A DNA stretch of 64,000 bases from Amoebophrya sp. A120 (Eukaryota > Sar > Dinophyceae > Syndiniales > Amoebophryaceae): NCBI GenBank assembly GCA_905178155.1, contig CAJINV010000001.1:7776579-7840578 (forward strand). Reading direction: 5' to 3'. Of this stretch, positions 24,658-35,206 are shown in pieces (the first letter of the stretch is position 1; each line of letters starts with the position of its first letter). A program made the position numbers and the translations under genes. The notes beneath the pieces are model-generated. The model saw only the letters and a list, made by a program, of their open reading frames with translations. It was not told where the DNA came from and did not search any database.

Positions 24658-26535
24658 TCAGTGAGTAACGAACCTTCGAATGCGACCCAGTCGCCTTTCT
24701 TGCATTTCAAACTCTCGACTGACCTCCGCACAATGTCGCTCGATCGGTTTCAGTTCCTCGAGAATCCAGTCGCGCCATGTCGTTGTTTTCGTGGCGTTTA
24801 GCTGCAATTTCCGCACGGCTTCCTTTGCCGCGCTGTGTAAATCTTTGCCTTTATCCACGGCGGCCTGAAGGTCCGCGATCCAGCTTGCTGTTGCCGCTGC
24901 GCCCGCAGCCCTTTTGTCTTCCTCGCTGCGAAGTCTGGTTGCGATGGCTGATGATTGCTGCTGCAGTTTTGCGAGGCACATACTCGCAGTCGCGCGGCTT
25001 TTCTCCAAAACAAGCTTTCTCCGCGCTTGCATCCGCATAGCGTCGTCGTCAGGACTTCTGCTGCGCCGCGAGCTTGCGCCAGGGGTTTCCTCCATAGTCG
25101 CTTCCGGTTGCGCTTTGCCGCGGCCCTGATCCGAAACCTCCAGCCCTGTCGCGATGAAGGGATATGGCATGATCGGGCCCCGTGATGAGGATGATTCTTC
25201 ATCTTCGGAAACAAGATCCCGGCTGCTACAGCTTGCGTCATCCTGTGGCCACTCCTTCTGCGCGCTGTCATCTCTTTCGACCAATTCCACTCGCCTTCGC
25301 TTTGTACCAGCTTCGGCGACCGACGGTCTTCTGGTAGATGCGCGACGTAGATCCGCTCGCGCAGTTAGAAAGACAGCGCCAGTTGGGTTGGTTGACGGCG
25401 GCGCGTGAGATATTGTAGACGTTCGTGACCTGCTTCTGCAGCGAGACCTTCTGCGCGACCTTCGTCGATCCCCCACTCCCATTTGCGAATGTCTGTCCTC
25501 TGCCACTTCTCGTTCCGTTGTCAAAGCGCCCGGCACTGGCTGTGCGGCGTCACGAGCAAGGCCTTCGTTGCTTCTGCTGTTCCGAAAACTGTCAGTCAGC
25601 ATTTGCATATGTTCAGCTACCTCCTCGGGGGTCGCGAAAGGTGAGACTAGCGGCAGAGCTGTGTCAGCATGATCGCCGCCTTCTTCATACGTGCCCCTAC
25701 CGCCACCCCGGGTGCTTTCTACTTGTTCTATGTTTTGCTTAAGCTCCAGCTCCACTCGTGGTCGTGTGTAGGTGTCATACAATAGCCCGCCGCAAGCTGT
25801 TGCCTCCTGCTCCGTTCTCGCTACGACGTGCGCTATAACATCTCCCACGCGACACCCTGTCGATGCCTCCTTACCGGCAGCTGCTGCTGCGTGCGTAGAA
25901 TTGTACTCCCGGACGCGAAAAAGATTTGGGTTCTTTCCGGGGAGATATTCGCGCAAACTCAAGTCCGCCAAATGGTACGTTTTGACCATGTCCTGAACTT
26001 CCTCGCGGACGTCTGCCAGGTCATCAGGATGCAAGGGGATGTGGCGCTCGTAGATGGAATCGCCGAATCGCGTCTGCAGCTTCTTCTTGTGCCCCCTCGA
26101 CGTTAGTGTGAGAAAAAGCCCGTCGCTCAGGCTCGAAAACTTGTGCTTGAAATGGTACTGGATCGCGTGGCGGTCGACCAACTCGAAAGCCCGTACAGTT
26201 TTGTTTGGTCGGGCGATGAGGTAAGCGTACCCACGACGGTTGCTGATTGCGTAGTAAGTCGGCTCTCGGCCCGGCTCGCGGGGACGGGACGGATGCTGAG
26301 CCACCACCAGAATATTTTCGCCCAAGATGTGGCCGGGGTCGTGCGGACAGTCCATCAGTCGCGCGATCAGATTCTCCACGGGCCCCCAATTATCCTGGAA
26401 GTCTCTGCTGATGTTGTCCTGCGTAAACCGGAGCTGTCTTGTGTTCAACTGAATTAACGTGTACGACTGCGATCCGTCCCCGCCCTTTTTCCCAGCGCCT
26501 TTGCTGCGACGAGCTGCACGCGCTCGGTTTGACAT
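24658..26535 (-). CDS. ParB/sulfiredoxin-like domain protein, tandem paralog 3
   Basis: Intronless, 625 residues, starting at ATG 26535 (MSNRARAARRSKGAG). The ParB-like domain occupies roughly residues 20-190: LNTRQLRFTQDNISRDF, NILVVAQHPS, YYAISNRRGYAYLIARP, KFSSLSDGLFLTLTSRGHK and ERHIPLHPDD. The second block (GDVIAHVVARTEQEATACG..YDTYTRPRVE) follows near residue 240. The middle is disordered, with an Arg/Ser repeat (RRRSRRRSRCRSRSR). The C-terminal 100 residues form a helical tail with LNATKTTTWRDWILEELKPIE, shared with the protein at 16801-17814. It is the best-preserved member and gives the empty site for the introner in paralog 2. Function unknown. Confidence 0.85.
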   Translation of the reverse strand: MSNRARAARRSKGAGKKGGDGSQSYTLIQLNTRQLRFTQDNISRDFQDNWGPVENLIARLMDCPHDPGHILGENILVVAQHPSRPREPGREPTYYAISNRRGYAYLIARPNKTVRAFELVDRHAIQYHFKHKFSSLSDGLFLTLTSRGHKKKLQTRFGDSIYERHIPLHPDDLADVREEVQDMVKTYHLADLSLREYLPGKNPNLFRVREYNSTHAAAAAGKEASTGCRVGDVIAHVVARTEQEATACGGLLYDTYTRPRVELELKQNIEQVESTRGGGRGTYEEGGDHADTALPLVSPFATPEEVAEHMQMLTDSFRNSRSNEGLARDAAQPVPGALTTEREVAEDRHSQMGVGDRRRSRRRSRCRSRSRTSTISHAPPSTNPTGAVFLTARADLRRASTRRPSVAEAGTKRRRVELVERDDSAQKEWPQDDASCSSRDLVSEDEESSSSRGPIMPYPFIATGLEVSDQGRGKAQPEATMEETPGASSRRSRSPDDDAMRMQARRKLVLEKSRATASMCLAKLQQQSSAIATRLRSEEDKRAAGAAATASWIADLQAAVDKGKDLHSAAKEAVRKLQLNATKTTTWRDWILEELKPIERHCAEVSREFEMQERRLGRIRRFVTH

Positions 26536-26948
26536 CTTGCGTTTCTCTTTTATGTATGTGGGAATGAAGGACACGATAGGAATAAAGAACTTTTAAGTAA
26601 GTAGTAATGATGCACTCACAGCAATTCGAGAATGAGACACATGAAGTAGAGAAGAAAGGCACTCGCCGTAAGACCGAAGTTGTCTGCACTCCTCAAACAA
26701 ACTTTCACTTCACTCAAAGCCAATCGCAACACGAACTCACTCGACAGACAATATACAGTCTCTCTTTTCCCTGAGTTAGACTCTCGGAAAAAAAAAGTGC
26801 GAAATTTTCTTTCCGCCCAGATGCGCGAACACAGGACAATCTCTTTCCTGTGAACTAAATTGAAAAGGTTTTACCTCCACCATTTTGTCGTCCCGTCATG
26901 CGAAAGAGCCGTAATCAAATTTCTGCTGTTCCACATTTGCACTAGTCG
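26536..26948. other. Intergenic spacer
   Basis: About 410 bp lie between paralogs 3 and 4, AT-rich, including a short poly-A tract near 26790. No gene or structured element is supported. Confidence 0.5.
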
Positions 26949-28733
26949 CTATCTGTTCACTGAATGAACCATGATGATGCTCAGCCTGTTGCCAAGCGAC
27001 TGCGCTGGAGACCTCTCTCCACTGTCGTGTTCAGTAAACTGTGCCAAGCCCCTGCTGCCATCGGGGGCCCAGGGTGGCGCGTTCGCGTTTAGGACTTGAG
27101 CGCTACTGCTTGCGGTTTCAGCTCCTCCAACAGCGGAGCTTATTATATCGTGGCCATCTACTTCCGTCGTGTTGTAGTAGCCATTAGTTTCGACGTGCGA
27201 AGGAATGGATTGGTAGGAATAGGATTCGTCAAAAACTCCTGCTGCCGACGAGCTCCTCTCGTTGGGAACGCCGTAGTTATCTTGCTCCGCAGCAGATGCG
27301 AAGAATTGTGCCCCGACAACTACCTCACTATGTTCGCCCCCGCTCTGATCATGTTGTTCGAAATTGTTGCCGTGGGGGTCATTTGCCCCTACTGCTAGAG
27401 TGAGGCTGCTGCCTTCGATCTCTGGCGTGCTGCTGTTGCAGCTCCATTCTGCGTGCGCGACACCGTAGTCGTAAGCAGGTTCTTCGTTGCCATACCCAGC
27501 AGCAACCTCAAAACCGAGGCTCTCCTCATCCACGGTGGAGCTTGTCCCTGTGCCGTGCGTGGTACTGTCGTCGCAGGAACTATTGTTCAACGGAAAAAAC
27601 ACAGAGGTCGCAAACGGGTTCGGGCGCCAATCCGACTTCTTCTCAAGATCGGACGCACAGTTACCCGTCTGCACGTCTTCCGGCAGCTGGAACCCAAACG
27701 CCTCCCGCGGCCGTTGGTCGTCGTCCATCTCGCTTGAAAATGCGGTATGTAGTCTTACTGGCGTCTGCGTCAGCAACTGTCTCTCCAACTCCCGAGCGCG
27801 AATCTTGTTTGGAGTGGAAGTTCCAGACACCAGAGACTGCGGGGCAGAGACAAACACTTGCGAAATGGCCAGCCGCGGCGTCGTGTATTTGTCAAAGAGG
27901 TAAGACGCACATACACTCACCTCTTGGTCCGTCCGCCCTACGACTTGCACTATCATATCGCCAACCCGCGCTGACTTTTCGGCTCGTCTGCCACTTGACG
28001 AACCTGCGCTCTCCTCCTCCTCGTTTATGCTGTTCGTGCAAAACACTTGGTTGTTGGGATAGGGATCGCGGATATTCAACTCGGACAAGTGATATTTCTT
28101 CAACAGAGCTGCGCGTTCCGCCCGCACTTCCCCGTAGTCCCTGGGGTGCAGCGGTACGTTGCGCTCAAATACGGTGTCCCCCTTGCCCTGCAGGCGTTCC
28201 TGGAGGTTCTGCTTGTGGCCGCGCGGGGTGATAGTTACATACCGCCCGTCCGTTATGTTCGAGAACCGCTGCGCAAAGTGCGTCTGCAGCTTCCGCGTGT
28301 CGGTCAGCTTCCTGGCCTTCACGATTTTGTTCGGTCTCGCGACCATGTAGGCGTACGCGCGGCGGTTGGATATCGCGTAGTACACCTTTTCGTCCTCACT
28401 CTGCCTCCCCTCACGGTCATTGGGGTGCTCGGCGACTTGGAGGATGTTGCTCTTCAAAATGCACTCCGGGTCCTCGTCGCTGCATGCGAGTAGCTCGGTG
28501 ATCAGGTTTTGCACTGTGTTCTCCACTGTGCCGTGCCGGGCGTGCTTCCGAAATTCCTCGCTGATGGAGTCCTGCGTGAACCGCAGCTGCCTGGTGTTCA
28601 ACTTGATGACTTCGTACTGCTGCCAGTCGTCCTCCACATCGGACGAGTCCGACCGCCGCCACTCGGGAATACCCTGCAGACCCGTAGTACTGTTGCGTCG
28701 CGACAAGAACGACCCGGACGCTGCGCGACTCAT
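26949..28733 (-). CDS. ParB/sulfiredoxin-like domain protein, tandem paralog 4
   Basis: Intronless, 594 residues from ATG at 28733. After a Ser/Arg-rich lead the ParB-like domain spans about residues 40-230: LNTRQLRFTQDSISEEF, NILQVAEHPND, YYAISNRRAYAYMVARP, RFSNITDGRYVTITPRGHK and ERNVPLHPRDYG. It is followed by the second block (RVGDMIVQVVGRTDQEVSVCA..YTTPRLAI). The remaining 300 residues are acidic, Ser/Asn/Gly-rich and look disordered, unlike the basic tails of the other members. It has no SH3b-like or DWLLEEL-type tail. The tails diverge while the front half is conserved, so the front half is probably the functional core. Exact role unknown. Confidence 0.85.
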   Translation of the reverse strand: MSRAASGSFLSRRNSTTGLQGIPEWRRSDSSDVEDDWQQYEVIKLNTRQLRFTQDSISEEFRKHARHGTVENTVQNLITELLACSDEDPECILKSNILQVAEHPNDREGRQSEDEKVYYAISNRRAYAYMVARPNKIVKARKLTDTRKLQTHFAQRFSNITDGRYVTITPRGHKQNLQERLQGKGDTVFERNVPLHPRDYGEVRAERAALLKKYHLSELNIRDPYPNNQVFCTNSINEEEESAGSSSGRRAEKSARVGDMIVQVVGRTDQEVSVCASYLFDKYTTPRLAISQVFVSAPQSLVSGTSTPNKIRARELERQLLTQTPVRLHTAFSSEMDDDQRPREAFGFQLPEDVQTGNCASDLEKKSDWRPNPFATSVFFPLNNSSCDDSTTHGTGTSSTVDEESLGFEVAAGYGNEEPAYDYGVAHAEWSCNSSTPEIEGSSLTLAVGANDPHGNNFEQHDQSGGEHSEVVVGAQFFASAAEQDNYGVPNERSSSAAGVFDESYSYQSIPSHVETNGYYNTTEVDGHDIISSAVGGAETASSSAQVLNANAPPWAPDGSRGLAQFTEHDSGERSPAQSLGNRLSIIMVHSVNR

Positions 28734-29251
28734 TCTTCAAGCGAGAAATGCGGGTTTCCACTTCCAAGTCGAATCGTTCTTAGGGGTGGATATGTGTCAG
28801 GGCTCGACTTATTCAAAGGTAGACTTAATAATCTTTGCATCTAGTCGCGGTCCATCGCGCAATAATGAGTGTGTTGCTTTGGTAGTAGGACTGAAAGTGG
28901 CCGAAAGTAGAACGAACGTTAGGCTTCAGGAAAAAACGCTGTAGCAGGAGCGAATATGTTCACTTGGCGGGCTTAGCGCGCAGACGTTGTAAATTAGTTT
29001 GGATCGACAAAAAAGAGAAGAACATGATCACTTTGCATCTGCTCTCGTCACAACACTCAGTACGTGCAGAAGATCGAATGAAACGAAACTGCGAACTCGA
29101 TCATCGTGAACCTCAAAACTACTTAAAATTTTTACGACCTTCCAAGATGCACAAACCACTTTTGTGGAACGCATGTCACTCGAACTGCATGTCGGTGTGT
29201 ATGCGCTTTATGAAATGCCGCCTCAGTCCAGAAGTTAATACACCTTTCGAC
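28734..29251. other. Intergenic spacer
   Basis: About 520 bp lie between the METTL17-like stop and paralog 4. No supported frame, repeat or RNA gene. Confidence 0.5.
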
Positions 29252-31819
29252 TCACCGACCATAATGGTACTCACTGTTTCGATGTTCACGCCAAAATGTA
29301 GGCTTTGTGCTTCTTTTGTCTTTCCTCCCATATTGCATCATTTCATCATCATCTTGAAACAAAGCGCTTTCTTCACTATCGAGTTCAGCTTCGTTAGATG
29401 TGGTCGAAGATCCTGGTGTATCTTTATCACTAGTTTTCGCACTGCTCCTCAAAAATCGTTCACCTTCAGCCCCTCCTTCCTCTGGTCCGTCCGCCACCGG
29501 CGGCAGCCCCATCGCGTTGGCGGCTTTCTGCGCGAGGCGGTCCAGATGGTTTCGCGTTTTCTCCGGGACGTACGCCCGGGCTTCCGGGCGGTTCACGCGT
29601 TTCGGGAACCGCCACAGGTCGCCCCACATGACGTGGCGCGCAAACCTGTGGCCCATGCAATCCGCTTTCGAGCGGGACGTGCTGATTCGCTCGAAGCGGC
29701 CCATCGGTTTCATGCGGTCGAACGCTTCGTCTTCTTTCGCAGTTGTGGTTTCAGATGATTCATCCCAGCCAGGATTCGATTCTTTTGCCCCCTCACTTGC
29801 TGTTGCGAAAAATGATGGTGCGGACTTCGACCCACACGACGACGACGACCCACCTGAACCGCACGAGCCACTCTTCCTTTTCCCCGGACAGTGACTGCAA
29901 ATGTCCATCAGCGTATGCCCGCCCCCCTTCAGTGCCGGCATGACCACCCGCGGCCAGAAGTAGCTCTGTTCCTCCGGCGACTGGCAGGCCGCCTCGGTTT
30001 TCCGCACGAACCGCGGCCCGGGACCCCGGCGGATTGCGAGAAACGAGAATTTCTCCGCCTCCAGAAACTTCGCCGTGCTGCCCTTGCAGTAGACCGTATG
30101 GGGAAGGCGGTGAACCTGCTGCGCGAAGTGGCACCAGTCGGACCCGGTCACGGCCAACGGACACATGTCTTCGTGCGGACAGGGGGCGACGAAATGGAAG
30201 TGCTCCTCGGTGATCTCGTCGATAAACATCTCGCGCGTGTGGTGCAGAAACCGAAACCCGGTCGGGGTGCCCCGCTCGATCAACAGGAGCATGCCGCCGG
30301 GGTACGTCAACCGGTTCCACAGGTTGCGGATCAGCATGTCCCGGCTAGGCTGCCCCCGGATCTCCATCTGCACGTAGGAGAGCGTTATCAGGTCGTACCT
30401 GCGGGAGCAGGCGTTGTTGGTTTCGATGAAATTCTGCTCTTGAGACGGTAGTTCTTGCGCTGTGCAGCTTCCGAAGGACGGATGCTGACGTTGATGTGGA
30501 GGATTCATTCCCCCGGCACCAGCCACGTCGTCGTACAAACAGCTTTGCCACCTGAAGTCGATGTTTCCGTTCACCGACATGAACTTTTCCCCGACGGGGC
30601 TCGCCTCTGTCGCCGAGTCCTCTAAATTCGTTTGCGGGCCCTTCAACAGGTACTGTGCCAGCTGTGCCATATTTGCGGACGGCTCGATGCACGTAACGTG
30701 GTCCAGCGAGCGGGGAAACAACCGGAGCGCGGCCGCAACGGACGGCGCGGGACCGCTCCCGTAGTCGAGCATTCGTTTCGGGTGAAAGCCCGGGCACCGT
30801 AGCTTCACTTCGGATAAGACCCGGAGGTTCGCCGCGTAACTACCCACATAGCGCTCTCCGAGGTAGGCCAGGGCGGCTTCGGGCGACCAAAACATCTGGT
30901 ACAGCTTGTGCTTCTTGTCTTCCGCGTGCGCGCGGGCGAGGCGAGACAAATGCGCCATGGTCTTTGGCGTGCGAACGGAAGTAGAATTTCGCGGTGATGG
31001 TGACGCGTCGTTGCGCTCATTCTCTTCGACGTTGTCCGATTTTTCTTCAGTACTTTCTTCTTCGTCTGCTTGTTCGCCATCCTCGACAAAATCATCATAG
31101 TCGTCCGTGGTTGATGGAGAGGAAGCACCAGAGGTTGATGAAAGCCCACCACCCTCCCTAGAAGCGCTGGCAGATTTTTTTTGCGCGTTCTTGACCTTTT
31201 CCCTCTCCTTCTCTACGCGATACTTCTGACCGCGAATGGCCGCCTGGTACACGGGATCACTCAAAATTCGGTCCATGGGCGACCCTCCGTCGGCGTGCTC
31301 CGGTAGGAAGCGACTGCTCAATACGGTTGGCACCTCCGTGGCGCTGCGGCTCCGCATGATATCCTGCACGTAGCGCCCGTGCCGCTGCACGTCCTTCTTG
31401 TGACCAAAGTCCCGGAGTAATTGCGCGCACCGGTCCCGGATGTAGTTGCAAATGCGGACCGGGGGCAGCGAGGTGCCGGCCACGCGGTCCAGGTTCTCCT
31501 CATGCGCGGCAAAGGGTGAGGACAGATCCAGATGGTCGAGCAGATGGCTGTGTGAGGCCCGCTCGTCCCTCGATCCGATGGTCCCGGTAACGGGACCGCG
31601 AAGGTGTTGCTGTTTTCTCCCGAGAGCATTGATTTTGCTCCGCCCAGCTGCTGCTTCAGCCGAGTCAAATTCGTCGCGCCGGGGCGCTCGAGAAGCTTCT
31701 CCGCTTTGGTTTTGCTCCGGTAAGGAACTATTTTGCGCCCGGGCTCGTACAGATTTCGTTTTCGACACCCGAATGCGATCAAACCGGAAGCCGCGGACTA
31801 ATCTTGCCTCTGAAGTCAT
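29252..31819 (-). CDS. METTL17: METTL17/Rsm22-family mitochondrial ribosome assembly methyltransferase-like protein
   Basis: METTL17 (yeast Rsm22) assists assembly of the mitochondrial small ribosomal subunit and binds a [4Fe-4S] cluster. This 855-residue intronless frame from ATG 31819 has a basic N-terminus compatible with mitochondrial import. A disordered acidic insert (about 205-285) leads into WSPEAALAYLGERYVGSY. The SAM-binding-like motif is RMLDYGSGPAPSV (about 349-361). YDLITLSYVQMEI and GGMLLLIERGTPTGF follow. Cluster cysteines fit C547-x5-C553-x9-C563 (PCPHEDMCP...DWCHF) plus CSHC at 641-644. YFWPRVV and a C-terminal RHVMWGDLWRFP complete the family. It is longer than typical METTL17 because of the acidic insert and a disordered Ser/Gly tail. 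Confidence 0.92.
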   Translation of the reverse strand: MTSEARLVRGFRFDRIRVSKTKSVRARAQNSSLPEQNQSGEASRAPRRDEFDSAEAAAGRSKINALGRKQQHLRGPVTGTIGSRDERASHSHLLDHLDLSSPFAAHEENLDRVAGTSLPPVRICNYIRDRCAQLLRDFGHKKDVQRHGRYVQDIMRSRSATEVPTVLSSRFLPEHADGGSPMDRILSDPVYQAAIRGQKYRVEKEREKVKNAQKKSASASREGGGLSSTSGASSPSTTDDYDDFVEDGEQADEEESTEEKSDNVEENERNDASPSPRNSTSVRTPKTMAHLSRLARAHAEDKKHKLYQMFWSPEAALAYLGERYVGSYAANLRVLSEVKLRCPGFHPKRMLDYGSGPAPSVAAALRLFPRSLDHVTCIEPSANMAQLAQYLLKGPQTNLEDSATEASPVGEKFMSVNGNIDFRWQSCLYDDVAGAGGMNPPHQRQHPSFGSCTAQELPSQEQNFIETNNACSRRYDLITLSYVQMEIRGQPSRDMLIRNLWNRLTYPGGMLLLIERGTPTGFRFLHHTREMFIDEITEEHFHFVAPCPHEDMCPLAVTGSDWCHFAQQVHRLPHTVYCKGSTAKFLEAEKFSFLAIRRGPGPRFVRKTEAACQSPEEQSYFWPRVVMPALKGGGHTLMDICSHCPGKRKSGSCGSGGSSSSCGSKSAPSFFATASEGAKESNPGWDESSETTTAKEDEAFDRMKPMGRFERISTSRSKADCMGHRFARHVMWGDLWRFPKRVNRPEARAYVPEKTRNHLDRLAQKAANAMGLPPVADGPEEGGAEGERFLRSSAKTSDKDTPGSSTTSNEAELDSEESALFQDDDEMMQYGRKDKRSTKPTFWREHRNSEYHYGR

Positions 31820-32589
31820 CTACAAACTGAAACCACGAACTTCACATGACGCACCGGACAATTTTTTTACTGTCGGAAGAAACGAATGCGAGTGCAAATG
31901 GAACCAGCAGATGAAGAATGCGTCTTCAACGAAAAAGCTGCGAGCGAATCTTGCTTACTTACTTTCTGCGGACGAGCAGGAAGAACTTAGCTAGTCCATC
32001 GAAGATCTTAGTCTCAAGACTCAATCGATCCGTCCATTGTGATCTGTTGGAACTTTAGCAAAGTCCTCCACCGGACACAGTACTGAACAAGCACAAAGAC
32101 AGGAAAACTAGACACAGAAAAAGCCACGCGCCGTTTGAGCAGCTTTTCGCTTTAAACGCCAGCCTTCTCATCTTAAAACGCGGCGATGAATGTATCATGC
32201 GAAGTGTGAACGGTTCCTGGGTAAGTATCTGAAATGCGAACTCCTTGCACGACTTGACTTTCACTCTTTGGCCGTTCTGAGAAAAATGTACTATACTCTA
32301 CTTGAAGACGGGGCGGGAAAATATACTCGCACACGCCTTTCCGGAGGGCTCGCGAGGTCGGCGAGTTGTATATCAAAAAAAAAACGCTAAAAAATGGGTT
32401 CACTTTAACATGCACTAGATCTACGTACCTGGTTCCATCATGGACTTGGACTCACGACATTTCTTGGCGCAACAACATTTTTTCGAACTTAATCAATCAA
32501 TGTACCTTCAAAAGAGTAGGTATCCGAAACTTCCACCTCCTTTGGTAATTCAAATAGAGTACTTCTTCGTATGTAAGAAGGGCCGCACC
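31820..32589. other. Intergenic spacer
   Basis: About 770 bp lie between the transporter/DUF192 stop and the METTL17 start. Only short frames occur; a poly-A tract lies near 32378. Nothing else is supported. Confidence 0.5.
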
Positions 32590-35206
32590 TCACACCAGCC
32601 CCTTGCTCTTCGCCAGCTCAAGCTCGACTTGCTGTTCGGGTCCCATTTCGCCGCGGTGTTCCCAGACGAACGGCTGGGCCCCGGCGTTGTAGTGCACCTC
32701 GCAGGTGTCCCCGACCGCAACGCCGTTCGCGGCGGCCCACCCCGGCGCCGCCTCCAGGATCAAGCTGGCGGGCGTGGGCGTCGAGGTGGCGTGGAGATCC
32801 AATCGCTTCAGGGTTTTCAGAAACACGATCTTCTTCGATTCCGCGGAGCACCAGATAACGTCCAGATCGGTGAGTGTGTTTTTCATGTGGATCGACCGCA
32901 TCACCATGCTGTCCCCTTCAAAAGGGAAAACCATGCCGGCATCTGCGGGTTCCAGCTGCTCCCGCCACATCAGACCCTGAAACAGTTCCACCATTCGAAG
33001 CGGCACTTGCAGCTGCAACCGCGCTCCCCCGAGGAGTGCGACGCCGTCGTTGCGCAGCGGTGGCAGGTTGCGCATCGCCTCCGGAACCACCGGCTCCGGT
33101 GTCTGCTTGCGGTATGACGGATCCTCGGGGCTGCTGTTCAACGTCTCCGCAGCGATTTTTGGTGGACTCAGTGTCGTCGAGAGGACGATTTGGGACGCGA
33201 CTTGTTCGTAGCTTTCGGCGAACTGCCGCCCTTGCTCTGGACGACGATGACCTGCTCGAGGGGCCGACAAGAGATTACTGCCGACTGCGGCCCGCGCGGC
33301 CGACATGGCATCATGTTTCCGATCGGCGTTCAGAGCGGAAGGTACGTCCTTCATTTCGACGTCCCCCGCGGGCGAAGTATAAAAACTCTCCTGCAGACTA
33401 GAGGACAGCGCGCCGCTGGCTGGAGGCGTCGCAGCTATCGCCGCGCCAGGTCTTGTACCAAGCGGCAGTGTGCAGAACACCACCATCAGAGAGATACTCA
33501 GAAACGCTCCCTGGCAGAGCAGCGTGACCGGCTGCACCGCGGGCCTGGGAGCGAGCCCAACCTGCGGTTCCTCGTCCACATCGATCACATCCTCCCGCGG
33601 AAGCGCACGTCGACCCGTCGTGGTATCGGGAGTCCGGGGTGGGACGCGCATCGAGCCGTAGCTCGCGCCGACGTGGTCGGAGGTCACCCGCGATTTGGTC
33701 GTGTCCGTGTCCTCCAGGTGGTCCTGACGCGAGTAGTCATCGGGCGGGCCACCTCGAATCAGTTTGCTCCACTCAGTATTGCAACACAGGGCCGCACTTA
33801 CGATAATCAGACTCCCGCCGAAAACCTTGTAGGCACTGACGGCCTGATTTAGCAGCCAAACGTCCAGCGCAAGCCCAAGCGGCGCAACAAGGCACAGGGC
33901 CAGCAGAAACGTCTGTGCGGACAAGAAAAACCCGGAAATCAGTTTGCTCATCCAGAGGTCCTGGCATCCGCTTGCCAACACCACCCAAATCACAGCGATC
34001 CAACGCCCAAAGGAGGCCGCGCTTGCGTGTAGTCCTGCTTGTTGTTCTGGTGCCAAACTAGTGCTGTCGGGAGTCACGGGCAGCTCCCCCGCTCGTCCGA
34101 GAACTGCGGGCCGTTCCGCCAGGAGCGAAAGTGGAAGGAGAACACACGAGGCACCCATCAGCGCACCCAGTCCCCAAACCAAGAGATGCGGAGACTCCGA
34201 GTCCACGAAGTCGACCTCTTTCGTAAGCACCACAAGCCCGAGCGCCCACATCGCAGCAGCCAGAAGAAACAAAGCACAGCCGACCGCAGCCACAGGCCAG
34301 GCGTTTGTTGAGTGGTAGTTGGTGTTGGGAAACGCAACTGGAGTGGAAATTGTCGTTCCGAAGAAGTGCGTCTCGACAAAAAGGATTCCCGCCACGCCGA
34401 CCACCGCAGTCACCGTTGCACAAACAAGCCGGCCCAGTGGAAGCGGCCCCGCAGAAGTTAAAGGCACGGAGCTCGAAGAATCGTTGCGAAAGTTTGTCGA
34501 GGTCGTGCTACGATTGCTCGGGACGGTGTTGCTGTGCCGGGCGGAGCAGTCACCGCTTTCCGTGTTAAATGCGGTCGATCCGCCGGAGATGCTGCCAATC
34601 ATCGACCTGCTCAGCCACTGTGCGAACAACGGAGCTGTACACAGCAGCATCAATCCCGTCGACAGCCCCGTGCGCTGAAGCCCGAGTTTGCAACACAGCA
34701 CCGCTAATGTGGTGGGAATCCCCACGCGCGCTGACACGGACAACAGCGGGCGCAGCCCGCCCATGGCGGCCACCATGCTGGATTTCTGGTTGTAGCGTTC
34801 CGCGGCGTTGACGTACGCGAGGAGCAACACAAATCCCGCCAGCACCCGTATCGCAAGAAAAAACTGTTTCACTGTAAACTTGTAATGCAGAAAATGCATC
34901 CGAGACGTGTCTGTCTTGCTACACATGCAAGACAATGGATTTTTAGCTGTGTTTTCCCTTAGGGATCTCGCATGGCAAATTTTATCTGTGATGTAGAACA
35001 AACTTGTCATGCAGAACGTGCAAAATCCTTACAGTGAAACACTTTTTTCGTACGATAACCCGCGAGGCGCACGCAATCGTACAGGGGTAGGGAAGCCCCA
35101 GCGTCTCCGCCATCACCAGCTGACAGACAAGCGCCTCGAAAACCATGACTGCACAAAGCTGGACCAGCAAGGCAGCACCTTGCGTCTGCATCGAAAGAGC
35201 ACCCAT
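32590..35206 (-). CDS. Multi-pass transporter-like protein fused to a C-terminal DUF192 domain
   Basis: Exons 35058-35206 and 32590-34843 are joined over a family B introner and give 2403 nt (800 residues). ATG 35206 sits in a good context (CACCATGG). About ten hydrophobic segments follow (for example LLVQLCAVMVFEALVCQLVM, VAAVGCALFLLAAAMWALG and VFGGSLIIVSAALCC). The arrangement is reminiscent of drug/metabolite or nucleotide-sugar transporters, by topology only. A hydrophilic linker, an eleventh segment (GAFLSISLMVVFCTLPLG) and a disordered stretch lead to the last 160 residues. These carry the DUF192 pattern: ELFQGLMWREQLEPADAGM, then IHMKNTLTDLDVIWC, then SLILEAAPGWAAANG and VGDTCEV. DUF192 proteins are normally small and free or secreted. 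The fusion would put DUF192 on the far side of the membrane from the linker. Substrate unknown. Confidence 0.85.
34849..35057. mobile_element. Introner element, family B (209 bp)
   Basis: Ends TATCGCAAGAAAAAACTG and CACTTTTTTCGTACGATA carry the family B inverted repeat, continuing to TTTCACTGTAAACTTG. The 5-bp direct repeat ACCCG is at 34844-34848 and 35058-35062. Its length equals that of the copy at 791-999. Excision joins A-S-R-V-L-A-G-F in frame. Confidence 0.88.
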
